In this document: positions 21,276 through 31,261 of the stretch, in pieces | How positions within the stretch are numbered: the stretch's first letter is position 1 | Layout: each line of letters opens with the position of its first letter | Origin: Superficieibacter electus | Lineage (GTDB): Bacteria; Pseudomonadota; Gammaproteobacteria; Enterobacterales; Enterobacteriaceae | DNA: 64,000 nucleotides | Assembly (NCBI RefSeq): GCF_002915575.1 | Contig: NZ_PQGD01000021.1 | Span: 1 to 64,000, forward strand | Reading direction: 5' to 3' | Translations under genes and position numbers: made by a program | Notes under the pieces: model-generated | Database searches by the model: none | What the model was told of the DNA's origin: nothing | Seen by the model: the letters and a program-made list of their open reading frames with translations, nothing else

Positions 21276-22301
21276 TTAATGGATTGCTTTGTATTCCTGC
21301 CAGCGTTCGTGCAACTGATTCAGTTGTGCACTGACGGTTTTCCAGCGGCTGGAATCCATCAGTTCCTGACGCGTAAAATCACCTTTATGATACAATTGCG
21401 TAACACGCTGCGCATTGATCGGCGACAGATTATCCAGCACACTGACGGCCCCTTTACGATTATTGCAGACCAGGATCATATCGCAACCTGCGTCCAGCGA
21501 TGCCTGCCCGCGCTCAGCATAGCTGCCCATAATGGCAGCCCCCTCCATTGAAAGGTCATCTGAAAAAATCACGCCGTCGAAATGAAGTTCACCGCGCAGC
21601 ACGGTTTTCAGCCAGTGCGGGGAGCCGCTGGCTGGCCGGGGATCGATTTGCGTGTAGATGACGTGCGCGGGCATAATGGCATCAAGGCGTTTTTCATCAA
21701 TCAGGCTGCGGAAGATGGTCATATCTCTGGCACGGATCTCCGCTTCAGTACGCGGGTCCTGCGGCGTCTCTTTATGCGAGTCGGCGGTAACGGCACCGTG
21801 ACCGGGGAAATGTTTACCGGTGGTTTTCATGCCCGCGGCATGCATACCGTCAATAAAATGGCGGGCTATTGCCAGCGCCTTGCGCGGATCGTCATGATAA
21901 GCACGCTCGCCGATAGCCGCGCTGATATGACCGACATCCAGCACTGGTGCAAAACTGATATCAATATCCATGGCGATCATTTCACTTGCCATCAGCCAGC
22001 CTGCCTCTTCAGCCAGCCGGCCACCTTCATCCAGACCGTGTAGCGCTGCAAAAGACTGTGCTGCCGGAAGACGAGTGAACCCCTCGCGAAAACGCTGGAC
22101 GCGTCCGCCTTCCTGATCGACCGCTACCACCAGCCGGTGACGCGAGGCGGCACGGATTTGCCGTACCAGTTCGCGCAATTGCGCAGGATCGTGGTAATTA
22201 CGGCTAAAAAGAATTAATCCGCCCACTGATGGATGCGCCAGAATCTCACGCTCCTGCGCATCCAGTTCAAAACCTTCGACATCCAACATTACCGGACCCA
22301 C
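21276..22301 (-). CDS. nagZ: Beta-N-acetylhexosaminidase NagZ
   Basis: Cytosolic GH3 glycosidase that removes GlcNAc from 1,6-anhydro-muropeptides in cell-wall recycling and so influences AmpC induction. Motifs: [23 protein letters not shown] (mobile His of the active site), SHKETP and the nucleophile loop [11 protein letters not shown]. The start is taken as GTG at 22301 (GPVMLDVEG), giving 341 residues as in E. coli with AGGAG 8 nt upstream; an ATG at 22319 overlapping the thiK stop is the alternative. Its product GlcNAc is the substrate of NagK. Confidence 0.96.
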   Translation of the reverse strand: MGPVMLDVEGFELDAQEREILAHPSVGGLILFSRNYHDPAQLRELVRQIRAASRHRLVVAVDQEGGRVQRFREGFTRLPAAQSFAALHGLDEGGRLAEEAGWLMASEMIAMDIDISFAPVLDVGHISAAIGERAYHDDPRKALAIARHFIDGMHAAGMKTTGKHFPGHGAVTADSHKETPQDPRTEAEIRARDMTIFRSLIDEKRLDAIMPAHVIYTQIDPRPASGSPHWLKTVLRGELHFDGVIFSDDLSMEGAAIMGSYAERGQASLDAGCDMILVCNNRKGAVSVLDNLSPINAQRVTQLYHKGDFTRQELMDSSRWKTVSAQLNQLHERWQEYKAIH

Positions 22302-22315
22302 GCTTACTTCTCCTG

Positions 22316-23134
22316 TCATTTATGTAGCTGTTTCCATATTGCATCGGCCAGGACAATAAACTGCCCGTCACCGGTTTGTTGCCAGCGGCACTCGTACCAA
22401 CCCGCCATTAACATGAGCACCCAGGGCCGCCAGCGCTTTACCTGTCGCCAGAGCTGACTGGGCGCAATCTTCGCCTGTGCCGCGTACGTATCAACCAGTT
22501 CGCGTCTCGCCGCCAGCCCACTCATCCACACGGCAGCCAGCTCCAGCGCGATATCCCCGTCGCCGACATATTCCCAGTCAATCAACCGAATACCGTCAGC
22601 GGTATGTACGATATTACCGGGATGAACGTCCATATGCAGCGGTGACAACCGTAATGGAGTCGGTTCTCCGGTTCGCTTTAATTTTTTGAGCTGCCGAAGC
22701 CAGAACGGCGTGCGGCGTGCGCTGGCACTGTTCTGCCAGTAATATTCCAGCAGCGGCCACAGTATAATTCGCCAGCCAAAGCGCGGCTGCTGGTGCAAAT
22801 GATACAGCACCTGGGCCAGTTCGGAAGTAGCAGGCAGCGCGCTTTTTACCTCACCGTCGAGGTAATCGATCACCATCCAGCCGCGGACATAAAAATGCGC
22901 AGCGGGAGCCAGCGAAGCAGGTAAGTGATGAAGGGCGCGATACTGACGCCGAAATTGAAATTCAGGGGCTCGAGGGTCGTGATGCTGTCGAAGCACCCGC
23001 CGCCGTTGCCCCTCTTCAATGATCCAACTCCCACCCCCCAAACCGCAGAAGTCCTGCGGTGTGACGAGATGGTAATGCGGAAAAAAACGTGACAGTAGCT
23101 GGTCACGCGACAGCTTATTGTTGCTGAACGGCAC
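22316..23134 (-). CDS. thiK: Thiamine kinase
   Basis: 272-residue salvage enzyme of the aminoglycoside-phosphotransferase fold that converts thiamine to thiamine monophosphate. The catalytic loop [10 protein letters not shown] and the metal-binding [11 protein letters not shown] are present. It overlaps the 3' end of lpoB by 20 nt and runs to the nagZ start, so the operon is translated as a tightly packed unit. The order matches E. coli. Confidence 0.94.
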   Translation of the reverse strand: MPFSNNKLSRDQLLSRFFPHYHLVTPQDFCGLGGGSWIIEEGQRRRVLRQHHDPRAPEFQFRRQYRALHHLPASLAPAAHFYVRGWMVIDYLDGEVKSALPATSELAQVLYHLHQQPRFGWRIILWPLLEYYWQNSASARRTPFWLRQLKKLKRTGEPTPLRLSPLHMDVHPGNIVHTADGIRLIDWEYVGDGDIALELAAVWMSGLAARRELVDTYAAQAKIAPSQLWRQVKRWRPWVLMLMAGWYECRWQQTGDGQFIVLADAIWKQLHK

Positions 23135-23762
23135 CTTTACCTGACCAGATAATCTCGCCAGTCTGCACCAGCATTAGCTGCATTTGCAGGGTAGGCGCAT
23201 TAACATTGCCGGAGGCGTTCGAATACAAGACATAGTGCGCGCCAACGTTACGGGCAATGCCAATCGCCTTGCTTCGGCTGCCGAGGCTGTCCTGCGGTGA
23301 CAGGCCAAGCTGCTGTTTCGCCATCGACAATTGCTGTGCGGAGACCAGGGTAAATTTGCCATTATTGGCCAGCGCATTGCGCAGCGCTTCAGTCGCCTCA
23401 GCGGCATTCAGTGAGCCATTAGTCCGGTTATTCACACTGTCGACCAGCAGCACACTGCCGCTGTTCACGCCATCCGCCTGGAGCATTTTCCCCGCCAGTG
23501 GCTGGATAGCGCTGTTCCAGTCGTAATGACGCTCACGCGGCGCGGGGGCTGCCGTGTCGTCCTGATGCTCAATAGGCCCCGGCTGTTGCGGGATAGTCGG
23601 TACCGTCGGCACCACCGGTACAGGCTGCTGTGGCTGAGTCGGTTGCGGCTGAGCACCTGGCTGGACGGTATCCACTGGCGCAGGCTGCTGCTCTTTATTC
23701 ACACACCCGGCCAGAAAAATCGCAAGGGCGCTAATCAGCGCAACGCGACGCATAGTTATCAT
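23115..23762 (-). CDS. lpoB: Penicillin-binding protein activator LpoB
   Basis: Outer-membrane lipoprotein that reaches through the periplasm to stimulate PBP1b. A signal peptide with lipobox LAGC (Cys near residue 20) is followed by a proline/glutamine-rich flexible linker (about residues 25-65, with repeated PQ and VPxVPT units) and the globular domain starting [11 protein letters not shown] and ending [18 protein letters not shown]. The first ATG of the ATGATAACTATG cluster (23762) was used; a TTG one codon upstream extends the frame. 215 residues against 213 in E. coli. Confidence 0.96.
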   Translation of the reverse strand: MITMRRVALISALAIFLAGCVNKEQQPAPVDTVQPGAQPQPTQPQQPVPVVPTVPTIPQQPGPIEHQDDTAAPAPRERHYDWNSAIQPLAGKMLQADGVNSGSVLLVDSVNNRTNGSLNAAEATEALRNALANNGKFTLVSAQQLSMAKQQLGLSPQDSLGSRSKAIGIARNVGAHYVLYSNASGNVNAPTLQMQLMLVQTGEIIWSGKGAVQQQ

Positions 23763-23784
23763 CAAGGTTCACCCCGTTATAATG

Positions 23785-24162
23785 TTATAAATAGAGATAA
23801 AGTCTGACCTTTTCGGCACCCAGACCGTTCGCCGTGCCGTACAGCGTGACGCCGGAATTGCCCGGAATCGTTATGCTGCGCGGTGCCTCCAGCGGGTGCA
23901 TTTCCAGTCCTCTTCCGTCATACCAGTAAAAACGATAGTGTACGGTGACAGGTTCGCGTCGTTCATTAAACAGAGCAGAGGACGCGCTGGCCTGAATGTC
24001 GGAATTTTTAACGACAGGCGGCTGAGCGCTGATCCCGGCGGCCAGAACCGTCGCCTCCATGACCAGCGTCTGGTTATCGCCGACAGGTATTTCCGGACGC
24101 GAAGCGCTACACCCCGCCAGCAGCACAAGCATCAACAACCCGGCATAACGTCCTCTTACCAT
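23785..24162 (-). CDS. ycfL: YcfL family lipoprotein
   Basis: 125 residues from MVRGRYAGLLMLVLLAGCSAS; the lipobox LAGC makes it a predicted outer-membrane lipoprotein. The remainder is the DUF1425 fold with YRFYWYDGRGLEM. The longer open frame up to 24249 lies within hinT, so the ATG at 24162, just after hinT, is used. It lies between hinT and lpoB in the operon. The function is unknown. Confidence 0.93.
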   Translation of the reverse strand: MVRGRYAGLLMLVLLAGCSASRPEIPVGDNQTLVMEATVLAAGISAQPPVVKNSDIQASASSALFNERREPVTVHYRFYWYDGRGLEMHPLEAPRSITIPGNSGVTLYGTANGLGAEKVRLYLYL

Positions 24163-24166
24163 GGTA

Positions 24167-24523
24167 TTAGCCTTTGTGTGCCAGCATAGGGCCCAGTGCA
24201 CGACCGCCAAGCAGGTGCATATGAATATGATAAACCTCCTGCCCACCATGACGATTACAGTTGACGATCAGCCGGTAGCCATCTTCAGCAATGCCTTCAT
24301 CACGGGCAATTTTCCCTGCAACGGTGATCATGCGGCCCAACGCCTGCTCGTGCGCTTCAGTCACGTCGTTGACGGTGGGGATCAGAATATTGGGCACAAT
24401 CAGGATATGCGTGGGAGCCTGCGGGGAGATATCACGAAACGCCGTGACGAGTTCATCCTGATAAACGATATCCGACGGGATCTCGCGGCGGATAATCTTA
24501 CTAAAAATTGTCTCTTCAGCCAT
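24167..24523 (-). CDS. hinT: HIT-family purine nucleoside phosphoramidase HinT
   Basis: 118 residues with the histidine triad HIHMHLLGG near residue 100. It hydrolyses AMP-lysine and other adenosine phosphoramidates. It is the first gene of the operon hinT-ycfL-lpoB-thiK-nagZ-ycfP and is divergent from fhuE. The 368-bp gap to fhuE (24524-24891) carries no gene that I can support. Confidence 0.97.
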   Translation of the reverse strand: MAEETIFSKIIRREIPSDIVYQDELVTAFRDISPQAPTHILIVPNILIPTVNDVTEAHEQALGRMITVAGKIARDEGIAEDGYRLIVNCNRHGGQEVYHIHMHLLGGRALGPMLAHKG

Positions 24524-24770
24524 GGCCTTTTCCTTAATTCATTATTAGCGTATCGCACCCGACAGGTTACGCACCAACCTGACATACAGGATATAACATC
24601 CCTAAGAGTATGAGCGACTTGCTCCCGCTCTTTCAACTTTATCCGAGGTTTTCTTTATGCTTACCGTCTGTTCGCTGACGCTTTAAGCACGAATGCAGCA
24701 AAAACGCGGGCATCAACCTTAAACCAATGTGCTGAGAACCCAGGTTACATCTGTTTACAGCTTGAACATA

Positions 24771-24811
24771 AATGCGTATATTTCGCATTTGCATTTACAT
24801 GCGCGAATGCA
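24771..24811. promoter_or_regulatory. Paired inverted repeats upstream of fhuE
   Basis: AATGCG-N7-CGCATT (24771-24789) is followed directly by TGCATT-N10-AATGCA (24790-24811), 80-120 bp before the fhuE start. fhuE is Fur-regulated in E. coli, but these repeats do not closely match the GATAAT Fur hexamers, so the binding factor is left open. Confidence 0.35.
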
Positions 24812-24891
24812 ATTCAGAATTATTACCTTGTACTTAATGTCGGCATCGCATCGGCATTGAGGCAAATAGTAAACATAACAAAGGGTTTAAC

Positions 24892-27081
24892 ATGTCTTTC
24901 AATCGTTCATCCAGGGATGACTCGCGTCTGCTTGCCGCCATTCCCACCCGTCTGGCTGCCTGCATTGCTTTCGCATTGATGCCTTCCGCCGTCTTCGCCG
25001 CCGATGCGCAAAAAGAAGATACCATTGTGGTTGATGCTGCTGCTGAGAATTCGCAAGATACGCAGGATCAGGATTACAGCGTCAAAGCCAGTACCGCGGG
25101 TACCAAAATGATGCTCATCCAGCGTGATATTCCGCAATCGGTCAGCATCATTAGCGAGCAGCGCATGGAAGACCAGCAGCTGCAATCTCTGGGGGATGTG
25201 TTGAGAAACACGACCGGCATAAGCGAAAGTTTTGCTGATTCAGACCGTGCCAGTTATTACGCGCGCGGTTTTGCCATCGACAACTATATGGTTGACGGTA
25301 TCCCTACCCTGTTTGAATCCCGCTGGAACCTGGGGGATGCCCTTTCTGATACCGCGATTTATGAACGTATTGAAGTAGTGCGCGGTGCCAACGGCCTGAC
25401 TACCGGCTCCGGTAACCCTTCTGCTGCCATCAATATGGTGCGCAAACACGCGGATAGCCGTGAGTTCAAAACCAATGTCTCTGCAGAATATGGTAGCTGG
25501 AATAAACAGCGCTACGTTGCCGATCTCTCTACCCCGCTGACGGAAGATGGCCGAATTCGTGGCCGTATGGTCGCCGGTTATCAGAATAACGACAGCTGGC
25601 TTGACAACTACAATCAGAAGAAAAAATTCTTCTATGGCGTGGTGGATGTTGATCTGACCGACGCCACCCGCTTCTCCGTCGGCTATGACTATCAGGAAAC
25701 GAATGTGGATAGCCCGACCTGGGGCGGTGCGCCACGCTGGTATACCGATGGCAGCAAAGTCAATCCGGATCGCAGCTATAGTGCCGCTCCCGACTGGGCC
25801 TACAATGACAAAGAGTCCAAACGTACCTTTGCTACGCTCAATCAAAAGCTGGGCGGTGACTGGCAGTTGACGGTAAACGGTACCCATACCGAAATGAACC
25901 TCGACAGCCAGCAACTCTACCTGGATGGGCTGGTGGATAAAACGACCGGGATCATGGTGAGTCCATATGGCGCGTCCTATCCGTACGTTGGCGGTACCGG
26001 CTATAATACCGGTAAGCGTAAAGTCGACGCCCTTGATACGTATGCCAATGGCTCTTATGAACTCTTTGGCCGTCAGCATGAATTAATGATCGGCACGAGT
26101 TACAGCCGTCAGAACAATACCTATTACAGCTCGTGGGCTAACATTGGCGATACCGAGCTGGGAAGCTATTATGCGTATGATCAGAACTTCCCGGAGACCA
26201 ACTGGAACCCGTTAAGCCTCGCGCAGAACGATACCATTCATCAGAAATCGGCCTATATGGCAACCCGAATCTCGCTGGCCGATCCGCTACACGTGATCCT
26301 CGGGGCGCGTTATACCAAATACAATCTGGATACGCTGAATCAACAGCTGGAGAAAAACAATACTTCCCCGTATGCGGGCATTATCTTTGATATTAACGAT
26401 ACCTGGTCAACCTATGCCAGTTACACCTCGGTCTTTAAACCGCAGACCCAGCGTAATATTGAGAAAAAATATCTGTCGCCAATTACCGGTAACAACTATG
26501 AAGCTGGCCTGAAAGGCGACTGGATGAATAGCCGTCTGACCACCTCACTGGCGGTATTCCGTATTGAACAGGATCACCTGGCGCAGTCCACGGGCGCACT
26601 CATTCCTGGTACCAGCGGTGAAACGGCCTATAAAGAAGTGGATGGCACAGTAAGTAAAGGCGTTGAGTTTGAAGTCAATGGTGCAATAACAGATAACTGG
26701 CAGATGACCTTTGGGATCACCCGCTACGTGGCAGAAGACAGCGAAGGCGAAGCCGTTAACCCGGATCTACCGCGTACCAGCGCTAAGCTGTTCACCAGCT
26801 ACCGTATTCCGCAGCTGCAGGCGTTAACCGTCGGTGGCGGCGTCAACTGGCAGAACCATGTCTGGTCAGATGTGGCGGTGCCCGGCGGCACTTACCGTTC
26901 CGAACAAGGCAGCTTCGCGCTGGTCGATCTCTTTGCCCGTTACAACGTCACTAAAGCGTTCTCGGTGCAGGCAAACGTAGACAACCTGTTTGATAAGGAA
27001 TACGACACCAACGTTAACAGCCGTGGCATTGTTTACGGCGAACCACGTAACTTCTCCGTTAGCGCGAACTACAGTTTCTGA
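24892..27081 (+). CDS. fhuE: TonB-dependent ferric coprogen/rhodotorulic acid receptor FhuE
   Basis: 729-residue outer-membrane receptor, the same length as E. coli FhuE. Signal peptide of about 36 residues (ending AVFA|ADAQ), a TonB-box region DTIVVDAA, the plug domain (QRDIPQSVSIISEQRMEDQ to about residue 190, with EVVRGANGLTTGSGNPSAAINM), then a 22-strand barrel ending in the aromatic terminus NFSVSANYSF. It imports fungal hydroxamate siderophores; FhuBCD completes uptake. Confidence 0.96.
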   Translation: MSFNRSSRDDSRLLAAIPTRLAACIAFALMPSAVFAADAQKEDTIVVDAAAENSQDTQDQDYSVKASTAGTKMMLIQRDIPQSVSIISEQRMEDQQLQSLGDVLRNTTGISESFADSDRASYYARGFAIDNYMVDGIPTLFESRWNLGDALSDTAIYERIEVVRGANGLTTGSGNPSAAINMVRKHADSREFKTNVSAEYGSWNKQRYVADLSTPLTEDGRIRGRMVAGYQNNDSWLDNYNQKKKFFYGVVDVDLTDATRFSVGYDYQETNVDSPTWGGAPRWYTDGSKVNPDRSYSAAPDWAYNDKESKRTFATLNQKLGGDWQLTVNGTHTEMNLDSQQLYLDGLVDKTTGIMVSPYGASYPYVGGTGYNTGKRKVDALDTYANGSYELFGRQHELMIGTSYSRQNNTYYSSWANIGDTELGSYYAYDQNFPETNWNPLSLAQNDTIHQKSAYMATRISLADPLHVILGARYTKYNLDTLNQQLEKNNTSPYAGIIFDINDTWSTYASYTSVFKPQTQRNIEKKYLSPITGNNYEAGLKGDWMNSRLTTSLAVFRIEQDHLAQSTGALIPGTSGETAYKEVDGTVSKGVEFEVNGAITDNWQMTFGITRYVAEDSEGEAVNPDLPRTSAKLFTSYRIPQLQALTVGGGVNWQNHVWSDVAVPGGTYRSEQGSFALVDLFARYNVTKAFSVQANVDNLFDKEYDTNVNSRGIVYGEPRNFSVSANYSF

Positions 27082-27094
27082 TTTATCTCTTCAG

Positions 27095-27120
27095 GGGGGC
27101 ACTCGGCCCCCTTTCTGTTT
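27095..27120 (+). terminator. Terminator of fhuE
   Basis: GGGGGC and GCCCCC pair around the loop ACTCG, followed by TTTCTGTTT, 14 bp after the fhuE stop. Confidence 0.85.
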
Positions 27121-27230
27121 CCCTTGCCCACCAATTTTAGACGTTGTGTATCTCCCTGATTCCAGGATACTGGTAATTCTGGACGCTTTGCTTCTCATTC
27201 ATGCAGAGCTTTTATTTATCAGGAGAGAAT

Positions 27231-27659
27231 ATGTTTCGCTTTATTGTTGCCCTCTTTGCCTCATTCATGATCATGCAATCTGCCTTTGCAGATACCGCCC
27301 GTCCTGAAATCGCCAAATACGTCAAAGGCTATCAAGGTCAGGAAGGTGTTCAGGTATGGACGCTGCGTATTGGACCTAAAGAGGCCAATGAATCATTAGT
27401 TCAGATAGTGAACGTCGATAACGCGCTGGATAAGAAAATCATTCGTTGCAAAGTGGAGCCGGCGAGCGGTGGCGCAACCAGCTACAAAACTGAAGTTGAG
27501 GGCAAATCATGGGAGCTTTTGCGGGTTAAAGACGGCTCAGGTGAGCTGTATCTGCCCGGCGAATCGTCATCAACCTGGGTTGCCTATAGCCAGTCACTTT
27601 CTCAGGAGGGAAATGCTGAGCATTTTCTGACGGATTATCTGGAGCAGGAAGGGAAATAA
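27231..27659 (+). CDS. Small secreted protein of unknown function
   Basis: 142 residues. A Sec signal peptide is clear (MFRFIVALFASFMIMQSAFA|DTARPE). The mature part, about 122 residues, is soluble with one cysteine and many charged residues; I recognise no domain. The start at 27231 follows AGGAGAG at ideal spacing; an upstream ATG at 27201 lacks a ribosome site. It lies between fhuE and ptsG, where E. coli K-12 has no gene, with a terminator on each side, so it is its own transcription unit. The phrase LVQIVNVDNALDKKIIRCKVEP suggests a beta-rich fold, but no function can be given. Confidence 0.8.
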   Translation: MFRFIVALFASFMIMQSAFADTARPEIAKYVKGYQGQEGVQVWTLRIGPKEANESLVQIVNVDNALDKKIIRCKVEPASGGATSYKTEVEGKSWELLRVKDGSGELYLPGESSSTWVAYSQSLSQEGNAEHFLTDYLEQEGK

Positions 27660-27676
27660 TTTTTTTGCCCTGACGT

Positions 27677-27704
27677 AAAAAAGGCAGCGATTCCGCTGCC
27701 TTTT
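27677..27704. terminator. Bidirectional terminator between the secreted protein gene and ptsG
   Basis: GGCAGCG and CGCTGCC form a 7-bp stem around ATTC, flanked by six A residues on the left and four T residues on the right, so it can end both convergent transcripts. Confidence 0.9.
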
Positions 27705-27722
27705 ATCTCCCCAACTTACCCC

Positions 27723-29156
27723 TTAGCTGTGACGGATATACTCATCCATCTCAGTTTTCAGGTTGTCAGACTTGGTACCAAAGATAGCCTGCACGCCGGA
27801 GCCTGCAACCACCACCCCTGCCGCACCCAGACGTTTCAGGCCAGCCTGATCGACTTTAGCCACGTCCGCCACGCTCACGCGCAGACGGGTGATACAGGCG
27901 TCAAGGTTTGTGATGTTATCTTTACCACCAAACGCCGCCACCAGAGCCGGAGCCATCTCGCTGGTCGCGCCTGCTTTCGCATCTTCAGTACTGTCTTCGC
28001 GGCCCGGCGTTTTCAGGTTCAGTGCTTTGATCAGAACGCGGAAAACCACATAGTAAACCACCGCGTAGCAAATCCCGATGACAGGGAACAGCCACAGCTT
28101 GCTGCCGTTGCCGCTCAGCACGATAAAGTCGATCAGACCGTGGGAGAACGACGTACCATCACGCATGCCGAGCAGAATACAGATTGGGAATGCCAGACCT
28201 GCCAGAATCGCATGAATGATGTACAGGATCGGCGCAACGAACATGAAGGAGAATTCAATCGGTTCGGTAATACCGGTCAGGAATGAGGTCAGCGCCGCGG
28301 AAATCATAATGCCGCCCACTTTGGCGCGGTTTTCCGGCTTCGCGGAGTGCCAGATAGCAATAGCGGCTGCCGGCAGACCGTACATTTTGAACAGGAAGCC
28401 ACCGGACAGTTTACCCGCAGTCGGGTCGCCCGCCATATAACGCGGGATATCACCGTGGAATACCTGACCTGCGGCATTGGTGTATTCACCAATCTGCATC
28501 TGGAAAGGAACGTTCCAGATATGATGCAGACCGAACGGCACCAGGCAACGTTCAATAAAGCCGTAAATACCAAACGCCACCACCGGGTTCTGGTAAGCAG
28601 CCCATTGGGAGAAGGTCTGGATGGCAGCGCCAATCGGCGGCCAAACGAAGGAGAGCAGCACGCCAAGTACAATCGCAGTCAGACCAGAGATGATCGGGAC
28701 GAAGCGTTTGCCCGCAAAGAAGCCCAGATATTCAGGCAGCTTGATGCGATAGAAACGGTTGAACATATACGCCGCAATCGCACCGGCGATGATGCCACCT
28801 AATACGCCAGTATCAGCAAGGTGTTTCGCAGCGATTTCTTCAGCAGGTAAATGCAGAACCAGCGGGGCAACCACGGCCATGGTTTTCACCATAATGCCAT
28901 ACGCCACGACCGCGGCCAGACCAGATACACCGTCGTTATTAGTGAAGCCTAATGCGACACCGATAGCGAAGATCAGCGGCATGTTAGCAAAAACAGATCC
29001 GCCCGCTTCGGCCATTACATGGGAAACGACTTCTGGCAGCCAGCTGAAGTTAGCCGAACCGACGCCCAGCAGGATACCTGCGATGGGGAGTACGGATACT
29101 GGCAGCATCAGCGATTTACCGACCTTTTGCAGGTTAGCAAATGCATTCTTAAACAT
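27723..29156 (-). CDS. ptsG: Glucose-specific PTS enzyme IICB
   Basis: 477-residue inner-membrane glucose permease/phosphotransferase. The IIC domain (about 1-385) has the multi-span channel ([33 protein letters not shown]). A linker ([15 protein letters not shown]) joins the IIB domain, with phosphorylation Cys in [13 protein letters not shown]. The length matches E. coli. Upstream lie a CRP site and the conserved leader that pairs with the small RNA SgrS. Membrane localisation of ptsG RNA is important for SgrS control in E. coli (established for that species). Confidence 0.98.
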   Translation of the reverse strand: MFKNAFANLQKVGKSLMLPVSVLPIAGILLGVGSANFSWLPEVVSHVMAEAGGSVFANMPLIFAIGVALGFTNNDGVSGLAAVVAYGIMVKTMAVVAPLVLHLPAEEIAAKHLADTGVLGGIIAGAIAAYMFNRFYRIKLPEYLGFFAGKRFVPIISGLTAIVLGVLLSFVWPPIGAAIQTFSQWAAYQNPVVAFGIYGFIERCLVPFGLHHIWNVPFQMQIGEYTNAAGQVFHGDIPRYMAGDPTAGKLSGGFLFKMYGLPAAAIAIWHSAKPENRAKVGGIMISAALTSFLTGITEPIEFSFMFVAPILYIIHAILAGLAFPICILLGMRDGTSFSHGLIDFIVLSGNGSKLWLFPVIGICYAVVYYVVFRVLIKALNLKTPGREDSTEDAKAGATSEMAPALVAAFGGKDNITNLDACITRLRVSVADVAKVDQAGLKRLGAAGVVVAGSGVQAIFGTKSDNLKTEMDEYIRHS

Positions 29157-29184
29157 AATTGAGAGTGCTCCTGAGTATTTGTGC
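29157..29184 (-). promoter_or_regulatory. ptsG leader region pairing with SgrS small RNA
   Basis: The minus-strand leader reads ACTCAGGAGCACTCTCAATT directly before the ATG, identical over this stretch to the E. coli ptsG segment that base-pairs with SgrS and includes the Shine-Dalgarno (AGGAG). The sRNA itself is not in this window. Confidence 0.65.
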
Positions 29185-29290
29185 TTTTTTACGCTTTCGC
29201 GCCTGGATGAGGGGGGAGAACCTCATCGTGGACCAGGCCTCTTAGGGCCTTTATTTATTACACAGAGTAAAATAATTCATGAGATTTTTG

Positions 29291-29306
29291 TTTGACGACA
29301 ATCACG
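29291..29306 (-). promoter_or_regulatory. CRP site of the ptsG promoter
   Basis: On the minus strand the sequence reads CGTGATTGTCGTCAAA, a CRP site (GTGA-N6-TCAA) very similar to the activating site of E. coli ptsG. About 20 bp downstream is a TATTTT -10-like hexamer followed by ACTCTGTGTAATAAATAAAG, as in the E. coli P1 promoter. Confidence 0.6.
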
Positions 29307-29451
29307 TTTCCGTCATCAATCATTAGAAACTTTTCATAGATTTACAAACTGGATAGCAAAGATGCTTATGGTTTGCCTTCACCGCCCATTTTCAGGCGGT
29401 GAACTTTACTCGTTTCTGTCATTAATTACGAGTACTAAAATAATAGCTCTA

Positions 29452-30246
29452 TCAGGCAGGCTGGAGGCGTTGCGGGGCAATATGAAAGAGAGTGGCGAAG
29501 TTCTGTGTGGTCTGCTGCGCCAGTTGCTCAAGCGTTACGCCTTTCAGTACCGCCAGATATTCCGCCACATCACGCGTCATGGCTGGCTGGTTTTCTTTGC
29601 CCCGATGCGGCACCGGCGCGAGATAAGGTGAATCCGTTTCAACCAGCAGACGGTCAAGCGGAATGTAGCGCGCGGCATCCCGCAGTTGTTCAGCATTGCG
29701 AAACGTGATGATGCCGGAAAAAGAGATATAAAATCCCATGTCCAGTAGTTTGCCCGCCGTTTCACGATCTTCCGTAAAACAGTGTAGTACCCCACCACAA
29801 TCCGTCACCTTTTCTTCGGCCAGGATCGCCAGGGTATCGGCACGTGCATCGCGCGTGTGAACGATCACCGGCTTGTTTAACTCGCGTCCAATGCGGATAT
29901 GCTCACGAAAAGAGTGCTGTTGACGCGCTTTGGTTTCTGGGGTGTAAAAATAGTCCAGCCCCGTTTCTCCCATCGCGACTACGCCTGGCTGAGCGGCAAG
30001 GCTACGCAGCTCTTGAACATCATATTCTTCTTCCTGGTTCAACGGATGTACGCCACAGGAAAAAACGACGTTCGGACGTTCGCCCACCAGCTCGCGCATT
30101 CCCCGGTAGCCAGGGAGCGTGGTGGAAACCGCAAGACAGAATTTTACGTCACGAGCGGCGGCTTTCGCCAGAACATCGTCAACGTCTGTATGCAGGGATT
30201 GATAATCAAGACCATCAAGATGGCAGTGTGAGTCGACTAAAAACAT
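29452..30246 (-). CDS. ycfH: TatD-family metal-dependent hydrolase YcfH
   Basis: 264-residue TIM-barrel hydrolase. Metal ligands are visible in MFLVDSHCHLD (HxH), GETGLDYF, VIVHTRDA, HCFTEDRE and ETDSPYLAP. The family acts as deoxyribonuclease or related hydrolase; the exact substrate of YcfH is not settled. MFLVDSHCH at 30246 is used instead of the upstream Met at 30357, which lies within holB. It follows holB by 10 bp, the same context as E. coli. Confidence 0.95.
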   Translation of the reverse strand: MFLVDSHCHLDGLDYQSLHTDVDDVLAKAAARDVKFCLAVSTTLPGYRGMRELVGERPNVVFSCGVHPLNQEEEYDVQELRSLAAQPGVVAMGETGLDYFYTPETKARQQHSFREHIRIGRELNKPVIVHTRDARADTLAILAEEKVTDCGGVLHCFTEDRETAGKLLDMGFYISFSGIITFRNAEQLRDAARYIPLDRLLVETDSPYLAPVPHRGKENQPAMTRDVAEYLAVLKGVTLEQLAQQTTQNFATLFHIAPQRLQPA

Positions 30247-30256
30247 AATGTCTCTC

Positions 30257-31261
30257 TCAGAGATGTGAAACAGGGAGTGCCACGCCGGTTTGCAGGTCAT
30301 GTTCCCAGCGTAGCAAACGATCGGTAAGGGTAAGTTCACGATTGAGGCCAGAAACATTCAGCAGTTGTTCCCGACACGCGCAGATGTCCTGCATGATGCA
30401 TTGCAGTTGAGCAGACTTTAATTCCCGGGTAAGCTGGTTTACCAGCGGCACGGCATCCGCGTTCGTTAAATGCGTAATGTGCTGTTTGACTTTCAATGCA
30501 TCAAGCAACAACGCCGCCAGCCAGTGCAGACGGGTGGCCACATTATCATGATTGAGGGTGGACAGCAGGGAAAGCCAGTCATGTTCCGTTAATGCCAGTT
30601 CCAGCCCCTGACAAAGCTGTTGGCGGGCTCCCCAAACGTCAGGCTGCAATAGCTGAAGCGCCGCCGCCGGTGCATTCCCACTCAACCGTAATGCCGTAAG
30701 CATCATATCATGTGACGCCGTCACCTCCCGGGCGAGCCATGCCAGCGCCCAGGCCTCAGCAGGCGGAGCAAGATGATGCAGTCGACAGCGGCTGCGCAGC
30801 GTGGCCATTAAATGGGCGGGTTCGCGACAGGCCAGCAGAAACCAGGTATTCGCCGGTGGTTCTTCCAGCGTTTTTAGCAATGCATTGGCAGCGGCATCAG
30901 TCAGCAACGTGGCATCGGTTAACCAGACGACTTTTGCACCGCCAAGCCGTGCATGCTCATAAAGCTTTTCACTGAGTTCGCGTACCGCATCAATACCCAA
31001 TGAACTTTTGCCCTTTTCCGGGGCCAGGCTGTAATAATCCGGATGGGTACCCGCCTGCATCAACAGACAGCTATGGCATTTACCACAGCTTTTATGCCCC
31101 TGCGGCTGCTGGCACATCAAATACCGGCTGATGGCATAGAGTAGCGACTCGGCCCCCATGCCGGGCAGTGCATGAATCAGTAACGCATGATGGCCGCGCC
31201 CGGCCTGATAGCTGGCAACCAGCGCTTCAAAGTGTGGGCGCAGCCATGGGTACCATTTCAT
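30257..31261 (-). CDS. holB: DNA polymerase III delta-prime subunit
   Basis: 334-residue clamp-loader subunit (AAA+ fold) that assists in loading the beta clamp. The P-loop is degenerate ([11 protein letters not shown]), as usual for delta-prime. The zinc-binding cysteines are C-GKCHSC around residues 50-62, and the SRC motif is in [11 protein letters not shown]. The start MKWYPW overlaps the tmk stop as ATGA, so translation is coupled. An extension of 7 codons upstream lies within tmk. Confidence 0.96.
   Translation of the reverse strand: MKWYPWLRPHFEALVASYQAGRGHHALLIHALPGMGAESLLYAISRYLMCQQPQGHKSCGKCHSCLLMQAGTHPDYYSLAPEKGKSSLGIDAVRELSEKLYEHARLGGAKVVWLTDATLLTDAAANALLKTLEEPPANTWFLLACREPAHLMATLRSRCRLHHLAPPAEAWALAWLAREVTASHDMMLTALRLSGNAPAAALQLLQPDVWGARQQLCQGLELALTEHDWLSLLSTLNHDNVATRLHWLAALLLDALKVKQHITHLTNADAVPLVNQLTRELKSAQLQCIMQDICACREQLLNVSGLNRELTLTDRLLRWEHDLQTGVALPVSHL

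Noticed and set aside
24657-24686. Nine-codon frame with a CCGAGG sequence upstream in the hinT-fhuE gap
   Set aside because: Too short to support as a leader peptide without a clear attenuator following it.
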